Assembly (NCBI GenBank): GCA_032718475.1
Contig: JAUCBJ010006685.1
Location: forward strand, 1 to 64,000
Direction of reading: 5' to 3'
Source: Nemertoderma westbladi
Taxonomy: Eukaryota; Xenacoelomorpha; Nemertodermatida; Nemertodermatidae
DNA length: 64,000 nt
A program made the translations under genes and the position numbers. Within the stretch, counting starts at the first letter, position 1; every line of letters starts with the position of its first letter. The notes below the pieces were generated by a model. The model made no database searches, was not told where the DNA came from, and saw nothing but the letters and a program-made list of their open reading frames with translations. Of the stretch, positions 42,341 through 54,300 are shown piece by piece.

Positions 42341-44411
42341 TGCGCGGGCCGAATTAGGTAAACCGCAACACCCGGCGATGGAGAGTAATAGGGGGATTGC
42401 GAGTATCCCCAGCGGCGTGCGATCGAGCAGAGAGAGACAGGTTGACGTCGCGAGAGGGCGGGCGACGGAACGTCGAGCCCAGTCAGAAGAGAGAAGATTA
42501 GTAGAGTTTAATAGAGAGATCGAGGATAGGAGAAGATTAGTAGAGTATAATAGAGAGGTCGAAGATAGAAGAAGATTAGCAGAGTTTAACCGAGAGGTCG
42601 AAAAGAGAAGAAAGGAAGATAATAGAAGAGTCATTGCTAGGAGCAACCGGAGAGCGAGGACGGATAGCGAGCCGTCGCTAGTAGAGATGGAGTTAGGGAG
42701 TCAGTGGGGTCGAACTTCGGGAGATTGCCGTCGCCCCGGAGAAACGCACCGCACGCCAGGAGAGGGGTACAGGACGTACCGATACGAAGACGAGAGCAGG
42801 ATAGGGGATCGAAGGGAAACTTCCCGACGTGATATAGCTGCCGATCGAGAGTGTGGTAGTCGCGGGGAGATTCGAGATTTGCGAAGAATAAACTTCGGTT
42901 CGGAAGGGCACATGCAGACTGCAGGACATACTGTAGGCCTTACTGCACATACTATTATAGGCCATGCTGGGAGAGATAGAGTAGGCGATAGGGTAGCGCG
43001 GACGACGGGATTAAACCCGGAAGTCGCGGAGTACATACCGGTAGGTAGGCGAGAGGTAGGTAGGCCTATATCGGTACAGCAGCATGACTATAATACACAG
43101 GGACATAACATATATCCAGGGGAGGGGAGAGTTATTGTAGATAGATGTATGGGCCCCAATATATTAACATCAACCCCAGTACCAAACATACCGGCCGGGG
43201 GGGGACAGGGTGACATTCCCCCATCACAATATCGACAATATACCCCAATAGGAGCGAGAACATCGAACCCCTTGGACGAGAACAGGTCGTGCGGACAGTC
43301 AATACCACACGCGGCCGTACAGGGGACTGCTAGTCCACAGTTAGCTGGTAGCAGGGCCACACCGTGGCAGGGACAGAAAGAAAATAACACCATATATAAT
43401 AAACATAATCCCAATGTACCCAGTAGGCCGAATACAGACAACCAAAACACTAAATCGGTACATATAAACCTAGGCGCGATACGTGAGGGACTATACAGGG
43501 AACGCTATAATCCAGGATTCGAATGTCAATTACATCGGGACGGAACACATAAGACCAGGAGTTGTAAGCACTGGCAAGCGTTGCCCAAACAAGATCGTGT
43601 AGCCTACACAGACGCAAACGGACTATGTCATCGATGTGTGGTAGAAGGACACAGATCCGGAGAGTGTAGAGAAACAGCAGCTACAAGCACAACAGAAGAG
43701 AAGAAGAGAAAAGTACTACTCGGGGTAGTACCAGAGAAGATATCAGGAGAGGGCGGTCGTTCAGTAACGACATGTTACCATGGGTGCATGATACCAGGCA
43801 CCGAAGACGCAGAGGAAGTAGAGGAGAAACGAGAGATAGTAGAGCCAGATAGGGAGGTGTCAGTGAGAAAGTGGGCAGAGGAAAGTAGGTTTCCCAGCAA
43901 GCATCGGTATGGAGATGGAGCGGAGCGGACGGCGAGGTGTCCGGAGGACAACACTCCGGGGGAGTGTCCAGAGGAGTGTCCGGAAGAGACGCAGGTCCGG
44001 GTTGGAGGCATACCGACAAGGGGGAAGTCGAGAAGGAAGGCAGGATGGAGAGGGGTAGGACTGCTGTTGTACCTCCTGTTTTGCCTGTTCTTTCACTTTC
44101 TATTCATTCTGCCACCGGGAGATAACAAGGAGGGAGATGGCATTTTGATGCCAGGAGACGAGCTAGTTAAGAAGACGATGGAGAGACCCAACCTTGGGGT
44201 GGTGAAAGGGGGAGAGCCAACCCCTGGTCAGGTGGAATTGGCGAAGAGGGTGTGGCAAAGAGTAAGAGGACATATAGGAGGGCAGCAGGAGAGTGCCTAC
44301 CGGAAGAAGGGGCACGTGAGAGTTTTTAGTCGTCCAAAGTTTTGGACTGAGGGGGGTGGGAATGAGGGCGAGACGCCCTTCCCACGCACAAAATATAAAT
44401 TAATTATTTAA
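42255..44411 (+). CDS. Gag-like ORF2 with BEL-type zinc knuckle, second element
   Basis: A 718-codon ORF in another frame from ORF1; its start lies within GC-rich repeats and an in-frame start further upstream cannot be excluded. Arg/Glu-rich to about residue 200. The zinc knuckle is at about 422-472: CQLHRDGTHKTRSC, LCHRC, GHRSGEC. After it come about 120 acidic and basic residues, then a strongly hydrophobic ~22-residue segment (LLLYLLFCLFFHFLFIL, about 600-620, nt 44050-44115) that could span a membrane, and the conserved terminal part VFSRPKFWTEGGG. The hydrophobic segment is absent from the first element. No protease or polymerase is fused, so the function is Gag-like at most. Confidence 0.6.
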   Translation: MGGATGIPPREISSERGGGESVPQASADNARAELGKPQHPAMESNRGIASIPSGVRSSRERQVDVARGRATERRAQSEERRLVEFNREIEDRRRLVEYNREVEDRRRLAEFNREVEKRRKEDNRRVIARSNRRARTDSEPSLVEMELGSQWGRTSGDCRRPGETHRTPGEGYRTYRYEDESRIGDRRETSRRDIAADRECGSRGEIRDLRRINFGSEGHMQTAGHTVGLTAHTIIGHAGRDRVGDRVARTTGLNPEVAEYIPVGRREVGRPISVQQHDYNTQGHNIYPGEGRVIVDRCMGPNILTSTPVPNIPAGGGQGDIPPSQYRQYTPIGARTSNPLDENRSCGQSIPHAAVQGTASPQLAGSRATPWQGQKENNTIYNKHNPNVPSRPNTDNQNTKSVHINLGAIREGLYRERYNPGFECQLHRDGTHKTRSCKHWQALPKQDRVAYTDANGLCHRCVVEGHRSGECRETAATSTTEEKKRKVLLGVVPEKISGEGGRSVTTCYHGCMIPGTEDAEEVEEKREIVEPDREVSVRKWAEESRFPSKHRYGDGAERTARCPEDNTPGECPEECPEETQVRVGGIPTRGKSRRKAGWRGVGLLLYLLFCLFFHFLFILPPGDNKEGDGILMPGDELVKKTMERPNLGVVKGGEPTPGQVELAKRVWQRVRGHIGGQQESAYRKKGHVRVFSRPKFWTEGGGNEGETPFPRTKYKLII

Positions 44412-45865
44412 TTAAAAATAAATAATAAAAATAATTAAATAATAGTTAGAAGAGATAGTAAGTAGTAGAACAGGAGATAAGTTAGTAGAGGGAGAGTAGA
44501 GTTAGAAGGCGGCGGGGTAAGGGAGTGTGGCATATTGTCATGCCACGAGTAGTAGTAGGGGGGCTGTGGGCACCGTAAGCGCCACGTAGAAGGAGAGTAG
44601 GTTAGAAGGCGGCGGGGTAAGGGAGTGTGGCATATTGTCATGCCACGAGTAGTAGTAGAGGGGTTGTGGGCACCGGAAGCGCCACGTAGAAAGTAGTAAG
44701 AGAGGGGTTGTGGGCACCGGAAGCGCCACGTAGAAAGTAGTAAGAGAGGGGTTGTGGGCACCGGAAGCGCCACGTAGAAAGTAGTAGTAGTGGAGTGGTT
44801 GTGGGCACCGTTAGCGCCACGTAGAAAGTAGTAAGAGAGTGGTTGTGGGCACCGGAAGCGCCACGTAGAAAGTAGTAGGAGAGAGTGGTTGTGGGCACCG
44901 GAAGCGCCACGTAGAAAGTAGTAGCAGGGAGTGGTTGTGGGCACCGCAAGCGCCACGTAGATAGAGGTATTAGTGGAGGTGGAGATGTAGATAGAGTAGA
45001 GTGGTAGAGACGGGCACATAGGGTGCCAGCTAGTAGAGTTAGAGATAGTAGAGAGTTAGTAGAGTTAGAAAGATAGTAGCAGAGTAGAAGCAGTAGTAGA
45101 GTGGTTGTGGGCACCGTTAGCGCCACGTAGATGGAGGTAGAGTTAGTAAGAGGGTACGTAGTACCGGTTGTGGTTGTGGGCACCGTTAGCGCCACGTAGA
45201 TGGAGGTAGAGTTAGTAAGAGGGTACGTAGTACCGGTTGTGGTTGTGGGCACCGTTAGCGCCACGTAGATGGAGGTAGAGTTAGTAAGAGGGTACGTAGT
45301 ACCGGTTGTGGTTGTGGGCACCGCAAGCGCCACGTAGATGGAGGTAGTAGCAGAGGGTTGTGGGCACCCTAAGCGCCACGTAGTAGAAGAGTTGGTAAGA
45401 GTTAGTAGACTTATCAGAGAGTAGAGTTAGTAGTTAGTAGAGTTAGATAGTTAGAGTTAGTAAGTTAGATAAGGTAGATAGTATGATAGCACAGGGGTAG
45501 CATTAGAGATTAGGGCCTTAGGGAGTGGCAGAGAGTAGAGAGGAGATAGTGAGAAGAGCTATTGGCGAGAAGTTAGAGTGCGATTCAGGTGTGGGGAGAG
45601 TGTAAGAGTGGGGAGAGAGCGAGTTGAGTTAGAGAGCGAAGTTAGAGTGGCGAGAGTGTTGGGGAAACAAAAATTGTGTGAGAGAAGCGCACGATCGGCC
45701 CGACACGAGACGCCAGAGGGTAGTGACATCATACCCAGAGGGAGCGGCCTGGAAAGCCGACTCCGAGAGAAAAGATTTCCACCCCACACCCGATGCTAGA
45801 TCGGGATCCAGCGGGATTGTAACGCACTTTTTGGTTGATGCTATCTTCTTACCGGGAAGATAGCA
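44412..45865. repeat. Palindrome-studded low-complexity tract, second element
   Basis: A GTAGTAG/AGAGTTAG background carries about 15 units of GGGCACCG(N)AAGCGCCACGTAG-type between 44565 and 45390, plus three GGGTACGTAGTACCGG units at 45150-45310. The same two palindrome families appear in the first element's 3' region. The last ~300 bp (45560-45865) are conserved unique element DNA before the polypurine tract. ORFs here are repeat-derived. Confidence 0.8.
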
Positions 45866-45875
45866 TGGGGGGGAG
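45866..45875 (+). promoter_or_regulatory. Polypurine tract, second element
   Basis: A G-rich run ending GAG directly before the 3' LTR, preceded by GATAGCAT as in the first element. Confidence 0.8.
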
Positions 45876-46430
45876 TGTTAGCTTATTCAATCCCGCCAAC
45901 ACCCCATAAAGTTATTAGCCGATAAGCAATATTGGGAGCCACGAGATTGGGCAATTAACCAACTCGTGCCATCCCAATAAGAGTGGGAAGGAAGCACACA
46001 ATAGGGGTCAGGGGCCAAACCCCTAACCAAGAGAGAACAGCAAGGGCGAAGGGAAGCACTTCAGAGGGGGGCAAAGGGTGCCAACAGGGGTATTAGCCAA
46101 TGGGGGGACAGCATCGACTAAGTACTGTAACGGCCAAACCCGTGCAATATTACCTGTACGGTAATCATTATAGTCAGTTTACTCAGTCAGCTATCCCAGT
46201 ACAGTAAGGCAGTACGGTGACTGTTAAGACCGTCGTCGCCACCGTCACCATATTAGCAGTATTCAGCTTTATCTACTGTGCTATCTGTATCACTCATCAT
46301 TTATTATCTCAACGTTATCAGAGTTCGACAACGACACTAGAACAATTATTACCTTTTCCATTCACACGGCGGGGCGGGGACGCGTACGAAACACACCGGA
46401 TAAACCGGGATCCTCTCGGATCCCGTCACA
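45876..46430 (+). repeat. 3' LTR of the second BEL/Pao-type element
   Basis: 555 bp, nearly identical to 39948-40506 apart from a 4-bp shorter AT run. Followed directly by the TTAAT target duplication. Confidence 0.95.
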
Positions 46431-47962
46431 TTAATGATTATTTTTAATTGATGGTGCATGAAATTAACCCTAGACCTGCCTGCTATCGTACTTGCAGTTC
46501 AATAATTTTATTTTTATAGATTCCGTAGTAAATGTTGTGAAGTTATTGTTTACATATTCGGTCCTACTTACAGTATTAACTTACATATGAACTAAAATAA
46601 AGTTTGAATTTTTATCCTATAAAAGGTAAAGCAGCCTTCAATAATGAAATCAGAGATCCATTCAGAGTCATCTATGCATGCACCTTTGATGTGGCTAAGT
46701 TTCATTATTACTTACATTGGTTTACTGTTTTGGTTATAAATATTTGCACCCAATTTCTCTCTCTCCTTTTCTAATTGAACTGCGTACTGCCTTTTACTCC
46801 AAATTGAAATCGCCATTTTTAAACAATTACCATTGCAATAGGCCTACAATACAGACAGTATAGTAATATAGAAGAACCGTGCAGTTATGTCTGACAAATC
46901 CCCATCCCCCACCTACTTCAATTTGCAGGTTGGCACTCCAAAGCAAACAAACATTTGGAATATAACCCCAGGCGACAACCCAGCCAATAATTTATTGACT
47001 TTTGTAAGCCACATGGTAGATAAGCAGAGTTTGTTTTACGACAGATAAAGTAGCTGCTGGGTCGATAAATGGCAAGGTAGTTAGGCTACTGGGTTGTACT
47101 GTACTTGCTACCGGTACCGGTAGGCTAGCCTGCTGTGTACCCCTACGATGCTATTCCTTTCATTCTAACGCACGTTCTAGATCGATAACTATTGATTGAT
47201 TTGAAGCGACTCCGTATGCTGATTCTGTTTTTGTAATGGAGTAAGTTTATGGGGCGGGGCTGGTAAATAAATTGTCATTGAGAAGTTTTAACAAGAATCT
47301 CAGCTCAGTCTATATCTAACATTTTATTTAATAATATATTTTTTCTTCGTTTTTTTTCTACATTTAGTTATAATATAGGACTATTATTATTCGATAAGAA
47401 ATGCACTAAACTGGGATAAACTCTGTTTTTTTCACTCGTTTTTCATTCAAAACACAATACGAGGGCATATAAAGAAGGTCCTACCTATTTTGTACCATTT
47501 TAATATAGGTCTATAGGCCTATTATTTGTATTTTTTTATTATATGGAGGGGGAGGGGGGGGGGATTTTAAATTTACTGTATCATGACCTACTATAATTCA
47601 TACGACACGCCAATCCGCTGCAAAACCCCTAAATTTAGTGGGCCAGTTATTTCTTTTAGATAGAACCCCTGAAACAATATGTCTAGCGCGTCGTAAGTAC
47701 TTGTCCCTAACTAAAATTATGTCCCCTTTCAGATAAGTCCAGTAGTAACTCCAGTAGTTTTCAAGATATGAGGAGTTCCTGGCACCCATACAATATCAGC
47801 ACTTTTCGGAATTCATAAAATTACACAAAATACAGTATATCACCTTTCAAGACTTTGGTAATCCATTAAACTACAGTATATTATGCATTATTGGTTAGTC
47901 GAATTAATTATTAGTTTTATTATTATTCATTATTTTATTTATTATTATTATTATTGATATTT
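46431..47962. other. AT-rich non-coding stretch
   Basis: Apart from the small ORF listed at 46887-47048 I see no coding domain. It contains CCGGTACCGGTAGG at 47110-47125, a G-rich run at 47542-47565 and a (TTA)n run at about 47920-47957. A 63-codon minus-strand ORF at 47598-47789 has no recognised domain. Confidence 0.45.
46887..47048 (+). CDS. Small ORF of 53 codons, unknown
   Basis: Starts at an ATG and has balanced, protein-like composition (begins MSDKSPSPTYFNL, ends KQSLFYDR) in AT-rich DNA. CAG/GTTGG inside it could equally be a splice signal. I recognise no family. It may be a first exon, an element fragment, or chance. Confidence 0.2.
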   Translation: MSDKSPSPTYFNLQVGTPKQTNIWNITPGDNPANNLLTFVSHMVDKQSLFYDR

Positions 47963-48880
47963 CAAGTCAATATTTATAACTCTATTTGTAGGAAAACTAT
48001 AATACATTTAAACTTGGGGTTTCTCAACTCAACTATAAGGTCCATAGCAGAGCCGATTGAGGTTCAATAGAAAATCCAGTTGCCTTGGCAACCGGGCTAG
48101 ACAGATGTTAAAATTTACAAAATATTAATTTGAAGCCTAAGGAGAAGGTGTTATGTCTTGGGACCAACCCCTACCCCCACTATATGACTTATTCTGCGTC
48201 CGAATTTCATTGTTTAATTTTGCAGTTACCATGACAACCGCTGAAAACAGATGTTTTTATACAAAAATAACTCATTTGGACATAGACTTCGCGATAAAAT
48301 TTTACGAAACTGGGAATGTGTTATCTGGACCACTAGTTGGAACTTTTAGTGAAACTGAAAACATTCCAGAAATATCTTGTTACCATGGTAACTGGAGTTT
48401 ATTAAAGTCTATATCATTCAAGTCTAAATTCAATACTCTATTTGTAGCAAAATAATGTAATAAATATAAATTTGGGGTTTTGCAACTCATCTGTAAGGTC
48501 CATATACAATCCATTCGAGGTTAATTACACAATCCAATTACCATAGCAACAAGACTAAACAGATGTTAAAATTTCTAAAATGATAATTTGAAGCACAAGT
48601 TAATAGTATTATGACTTGGGACGAAGACCTACCCCCATTATATGACTTATTCTGCATCCGAATTACATTGTTCTATTTTTCAGTTTCCATAACAACCACT
48701 GCAAACAGATGCATTTTGATAGAAAATCGGTAATTTGGACATAAACTACAATAATTTCTGAAACTCGGTATATGTGTTATCTGAACCACAATCTGGACTA
48801 AATCTTTTTTCAAAGGTAAAATCAACAGTTCCAGAGAATTCTAGTTTCCATGGGAATAGAAGTTATTTATTGGCAAATGC
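47963..48880. repeat. Two diverged tandem units of about 456 bp
   Basis: Unit 1 (47963-48418) and unit 2 (48419-about 48880) share ordered blocks: CTCTATTTGTAG, TTGGGGTTT, AAGGTCCATA, ACAGATGTTAAAATTT, CCCC(A/C)(C/T)TATATGACTTATTCTGC, CAGATGCATTTT-like. Identity by eye is about 75-80%. ORF 48153-48455 in unit 1 is not preserved in unit 2, so I do not call it. Could be an old dispersed repeat or duplicated intron. Confidence 0.75.
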
Positions 48881-48959
48881 TACTAAACTAGGCTAAGCAA
48901 CGAACCAAATTGTGACCGTTTGTTTAATTTTCCGTAGCTTCGTGGTTGCATTTCCTTTA

Positions 48960-49678
48960 GGAAATGCCTTTCTAGTAATTTTAATGATCTTTTATCCCTT
49001 TGTAATTTTACACAGCTTGTAAATTTTCGTACTTGAAATAATAATATTTTAGATCTCCTTCTTATAAATGATGATGACTCTGTTTATGATGTAACTAGTC
49101 TGCCAACTTTTGGCGCTAGTGACCATTCGTCTTTTAGTTTTCATATAAATACATTAATTAACAATAGTGAACCAAATTCCAAAGTATTTAATTTTCGTAA
49201 AATGGATGTACCTGGCATTAAGTTGCATTTACAGTCCATAAATTGGGATTAACTTTTTGGTAACTGCTCCGATGTTCACTCTTGTTTAGATAAATTCAAT
49301 TGCGAAGTTCTTGGTACTTTCAACATTTATGTTCCTATGTACGTATGGGCGGCGCTCCGGATCCGAAGGTATGCGAGTATATCGTGAGGAAAATCTGAGT
49401 TGCTCTGATTTAATTCGAAATTTCAGGAGAAAAGAAGAGCATAATAATTTTGAGCTGCTGAGACAAAAATGCGTTTTATAAATATGTGAATAAAAAAGAA
49501 GTACTTTTATTACAGTAGCGCCTCTTCTACATAATGGTAAACTAGTATATTCTGATGCTGATAAATGTGAATGCCTGATAAACCAGTACACTTCCGTTGG
49601 TAACACTGATAATGGTTTGAGCCCTGCTGTTGATAAAATAACTAATACATATGATGAAAATGATTTTGAAGATTAGAT
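48960..49678 (+). pseudogene. LINE relic (CR1/Jockey-like): end of APE endonuclease and linker
   Basis: From about 49048 the plus strand reads LDLLLINDDDSVYDVTSLP then FGASDHSSF, the C-terminal APE endonuclease signature with the SDH motif. It continues through KVFNFRKMDVPG and QSINWD before an in-frame stop at about 49250. After at least one frameshift near 49490 it continues TVAPLLHNGKLVYSDADKC and ECLINQYTSV, the region before the RT. Multiple breaks make it a dead fragment. The 42-bp array starts about 40 bp after its end. Confidence 0.75.
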
Positions 49679-49718
49679 ATGATGAAAAATCTTCGTCTTA
49701 AGTACATCCATTGCCCAC

Positions 49719-52700
49719 ATACTTCCCCAATGACTATATATTTCTCACGAACTACTTGCTTTACTTCCCCAGGGACTATATATTTCTCACGAACTACTTG
49801 CTTTACTTCCCCAATGACTATATATTTCTCACTAACTACTTGCAGTACTTCCCCAATGACTAGATATTTCTCACGAACTACTTGCTTTACTTCCCCAATA
49901 ACTATATATTTCTCACGAACTACTTGCTGTACTTCCCCAATAACTATATATTTCTCACGAACTACTTGCTGTACTTCCCCAATAACTATATATTTCTCAC
50001 GAACTACTTGCTGTACTTCCCCAATAACTATATATTTCTCACGAACTACTTGCTTTACTTCCCCAATGACTATATATTTCTCACGAACTACTTGCTTTAC
50101 TTCCCCAATAACTATATATTTCTCACGAACTACTTGCTGTACTTCCCCAATAACTATATATTTCTCACGAACTACTTGCTGTACTTCCCCAATAACTATA
50201 TATTTCTCACGAACTACTTGCTTTACTTCCCCAGGGACTATATATTTCTCACGAACTACTTGCTTTACTTCCCCAATGACTATATATTTCTCACGAACTA
50301 CTTGCTTTACTTCCCCAATGACTATATATTTCTCACAAACTACTTGCTTTACTTCCCCAGGGACTATATATTTCTCACGAACTACTTGCTGTACTTCCCC
50401 AGGGACTATATATTTCTCACGAACTACTTGCTTTACTTCCCCAGGGACTATATATTTCTCACGAACTACTTGCTGTACTTCCCCAGGGACTATATATTTC
50501 TCACGAACTACTTGCTTTACTTCCCCAGGGACTATATATTTCTCACAAACTACTTGCTTTACTTCCCCAGGGACTATATATTTCTCACGAACTACTTGCT
50601 GTACTTCCCCAGGGACTATATATTTCTCACGAACTACTTGCTTTACTTCCCCAGGGACTATATATTTCTCACGAACTACTTGCTGTACTTCCCCAGGGAC
50701 TATATATTTCTCACGAACTACTTGCTTTACTTCCCCAGGGACTATATATTTCTCACGAACTACTTGCTGTACTTCCCCAGGGACTATATATTTCTCACGA
50801 ACTACTTGCTTTACTTCCCCAGGGACTATATATTTCTCACAAACTACTTGCTTTACTTCCCCAGGGACTATATATTTCTCACGAACTACTTGCTGTACTT
50901 CCCCAGGGACTATATATTTCTCACGAACTACTTGCTTTACTTCCCCAGGGACTATATATTTCTCACGAACTACTTGCTGTACTTCCCCAGGGACTATATA
51001 TTTCTCACGAACTACTTGCTTTACTTCCCCAGGGACTATATATTTCTCACGAACTACTTGCTGTACTTCCCCAGGGACTATATATTTCTCACGAACTACT
51101 TGCTTTACTTCCCCAGGGACTATATATTTCTCACAAACTACTTGCTTTACTTCCCCAGGGACTATATATTTCTCACGAACTACTTGCTGTACTTCCCCAG
51201 GGACTATATATTTCTCACGAACTACTTGCTTTACTTCCCCAGGGACTATATATTTCTCACGAACTACTTGCTGTACTTCCCCAGGGACTATATATTTCTC
51301 ACGAACTACTTGCTTTACTTCCCCAGGGACTATATATTTCTCACGAACTACTCGCTTTACTTCCCCAATAACTATATATTTCTCACGAACTACTTGCTTT
51401 ACTTCCCCAGGGACTATATATTTCTCACGAACTACTTGCTGTACTTCCCCAGGGACTATATATTTCTCACGAACTACTTGCTGTACTTCCCCAATGACTA
51501 TATATTTCTCACGAACTACTTGCTTTACTTCCCCAATAACTATATATTTCTCACGAACTACTTGCTGTACTTCCCCAATAACTATATATTTCTCACGAAC
51601 TACTTGCTGTACTTCCCCAATAACTATATATTTCTCACGAACTACTTGCTTTACTTCCCCAATGACTATATATTTCTCACGAACTACTTGCTTTACTTCC
51701 CCAATAACTATATATTTCTCACGAACTACTTGCTGTACTTCCCCAATAACTATATATTTCTCACGAACTACTTGCTGTACTTCCCCAATAACTATATATT
51801 TCTCACGAACTACTTGCTTTACTTCCCCAGGGACTATATATTTCTCACGAACTACTTGCTTTACTTCCCCAATGACTATATATTTCTCACGAACTACTTG
51901 CTTTACTTCCCCAATGACTATATATTTCTCACAAACTACTTGCTTTACTTCCCCAGGGACTATATATTTCTCACGAACTACTTGCTGTACTTCCCCAGGG
52001 ACTATATATTTCTCACGAACTACTCGCTTTACTTCCCCAATAACTATATATTTCTCACGAACTACTTGCTTTACTTCCCCAGGGACTATATATTTCTCAC
52101 GAACTACTTGCTTTACTTCCCCAATGACTATATATTTCTCACGAACTACTTGCTGTACTTCCCCAATAACTATATATTTCTCACGAACTACTTGCTTTAC
52201 TTCCCCAGGGACTATATATTTCTCACGAACTACTTGCTGTACTTCCCCAGGGACTATATATTTCTCACGAACTACTCGCTTTACTTCCCCAATAACTATA
52301 TATTTCTCACGAACTACTTGCTTTACTTCCCCAGGGACTATATATTTCTCACGAACTACTTGCTTTACTTCCCCAATGACTATATATTTCTCACGAACTA
52401 CTTGCTTTACTTCCCCAATGACTATATATTTCTCACAAACTACTTGCTTTACTTCCCCAATGACTATATATTTCTCACGAACTACTTGCTTTACTTCCCC
52501 AGGGACTATATATTTCTCACGAACTACTTGCTGTACTTCCCCAATAACTATATATTTCTCACGAACTACTTGCTTTACTTCCCCAGGGACTATATATTTC
52601 TCACGAACTACTTGCTGTACTTCCCCAATGACTATATATTTCTCACGAACTACTCGCTTTACTTCCCCAATAACTATATATTTCTCACGAACTACTTGCT

Positions 52701-54067
52701 GTACTTCCCCAGGGACTATATATTTCTCACGAACTATTGCTTTACTTCCCCAATGACTATATATTTCTCACGAACTACTTGCTTTACTTCCCCAGGGACT
52801 ATATATTTCTCACGAACTACTTGCTGTACTTCCCCAGGGACTATATATTTCTCACGAACTACTTGCTTTACTTCCCCAATGACTATATATTTCTCACGAA
52901 CTACTTGCTGTACTTCCCCAATAACTATATATTTCTCACGAACTACTTGCTTTACTTCCCCAATGACTATATATTTCTCACGAACTACTTGCTTTACTTC
53001 CCCAGGGACTATATATTTCTCACGAACTACTTGCTGTACTTCCCCAGGGACTATATATTTCTCACGAACTACTTGCTTTACTTCCCCAGGGACTATATAT
53101 TTCTCACGAACTACTTGCTTTACTTCCCCAATGACTATATATTTATCACGAACTACTTGCTTTACTTCCCCAATGACTATATATTTATCACGAACTACTT
53201 GCTTTACTTCCCCAATGACTATATATTTCTCACGAACTACTTGCTTTACTTCCCCAATGACTATATATTTATCACGAACTACTTGCTTTACTTCCCCAGG
53301 GACTATATATTTCTCACGAACTACTTGCTTTACTTCCCCAATGACTATATATTTCTCACGAACTACTTGCTTTACTTCCCCAATGACTATATATTTCTCA
53401 CGAACTACTTGCTGTACTTCCCCAGGGACTATATATTTCTCACGAACTACTTGCTTTACTTCCCCAGGGACTATATATTTCTCACGAACTACTTGCTTTA
53501 CTTCCCCAATGACTATATATTTATCACGAACTACTTGCTTTACTTCCCCAATGACTATATATTTATCACGAACTACTTGCTTTACTTCCCCAGGGACTAT
53601 ATATTTCTCACGAACTACTTGCTTTACTTCCCCAGGGACTATATATTTCTCACGAACTACTTGCTTTACTTCCCCAATGACTATATATTTATCACGAACT
53701 ACTTGCTTTACTTCCCCAGGGACTAGATATTTCTCACGAACTACTTGCTTTACTTCCCCAATGACTATATATTTATCACGAACTACTTGCTTTACTTCCC
53801 CAGGGACTAGATATTTCTCACGAACTACTTGCTTTACTTCCCCAATGACTATATATTTATCACGAACTACTTGCTTTACTTCCCCAGGGACTAGATATTT
53901 CTCACGAACTACTTGCTTTACTTCCCCAATGACTATATATTTATCACGAACTACTTGCTTTACTTCCCCAGGGACTAGATATTTCTCACGAACTACTTGC
54001 TTTACTTCCCCAGGGACTATATATTTCTCACGAACTACTTGTTGTACTTCCCCAGGGACTATATATT
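49719..54067. repeat. 42-bp minisatellite, left block (about 103 units)
   Basis: The unit is TATATATTTCTCACGAACTA followed by CTTGCTTTACTTCCCC and AATGAC, AATAAC or AGGGAC. Marker CTCACAAAC recurs every 294 bp (seven units) between about 50540 and 51130. The TTTATCACG variant dominates after 53130. A 41-bp unit (AACTATTGC) near 52735 shifts the frame. ORFs of 1025 and 1399 codons are artefacts of a period divisible by three. Confidence 0.97.
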
Positions 54068-54300
54068 ATAAAAGTACATAAATTAATATATAATCCACAC
54101 AAAAGGCCTGACTTTATTAACCTAATAGGTGATACAGTGTACTGCACTACACGGAAAATACTCTAGTCCCTTCACCGGTTGCTAGTTTTTCTAAAGTCTG
54201 ACAGTTACATTTTTAATAGGTGATACAGTGTACTGCACTACACGGACAAATACTCTAGTCCCTTCACCGGTCGCTAGTTTTTCTAAAGTCTGACTGTTAC
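54068..54300. other. Foreign 233-bp segment interrupting the 42-bp array
   Basis: After a short AT-rich part it holds two near-identical units of about 90 bp (54123-54210 and 54214-54302), each TAATAGGTGATACAGTGTAC... through CTCTAGTCCCTTCACCGG to TCTGACAGTTACAT. No satellite-like sequence lies inside it. Origin unknown; no target duplication can be called because the array flanks are repetitive. Confidence 0.8.

Larger units (their letters stand above)
39948..46430 (+). mobile_element. BEL/Pao-type LTR retrotransposon, non-autonomous, second copy
   Basis: LTRs at 39948-40506 (559 bp) and 45876-46430 (555 bp; the 4-bp difference is an AT-repeat length change), TG...CA ends, and target duplication TTAAT at 39943-39947 and 46431-46435. 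The polypurine tract at 45866-45875 agrees with plus-strand coding. Organisation parallels 6319-13463: ORF1, GC-rich repeats, ORF2 with zinc knuckle, palindrome-rich tract. The LTRs are only moderately similar to those of the first element, so these are two subfamilies. No pol domains in 5.4 kb of interior. Confidence 0.85.

Noticed and set aside
42255-44411. Retroviral-type envelope gene suggested by the hydrophobic segment
   Set aside because: There is no signal peptide, no cleavage site and no ectodomain Cys pattern, and the segment is inside a Gag-like ORF and missing from the sister element.
48153-48455. 100-codon ORF
   Set aside because: It sits in one unit of a ~456-bp tandem pair and is not preserved in the other; no recognised domain.
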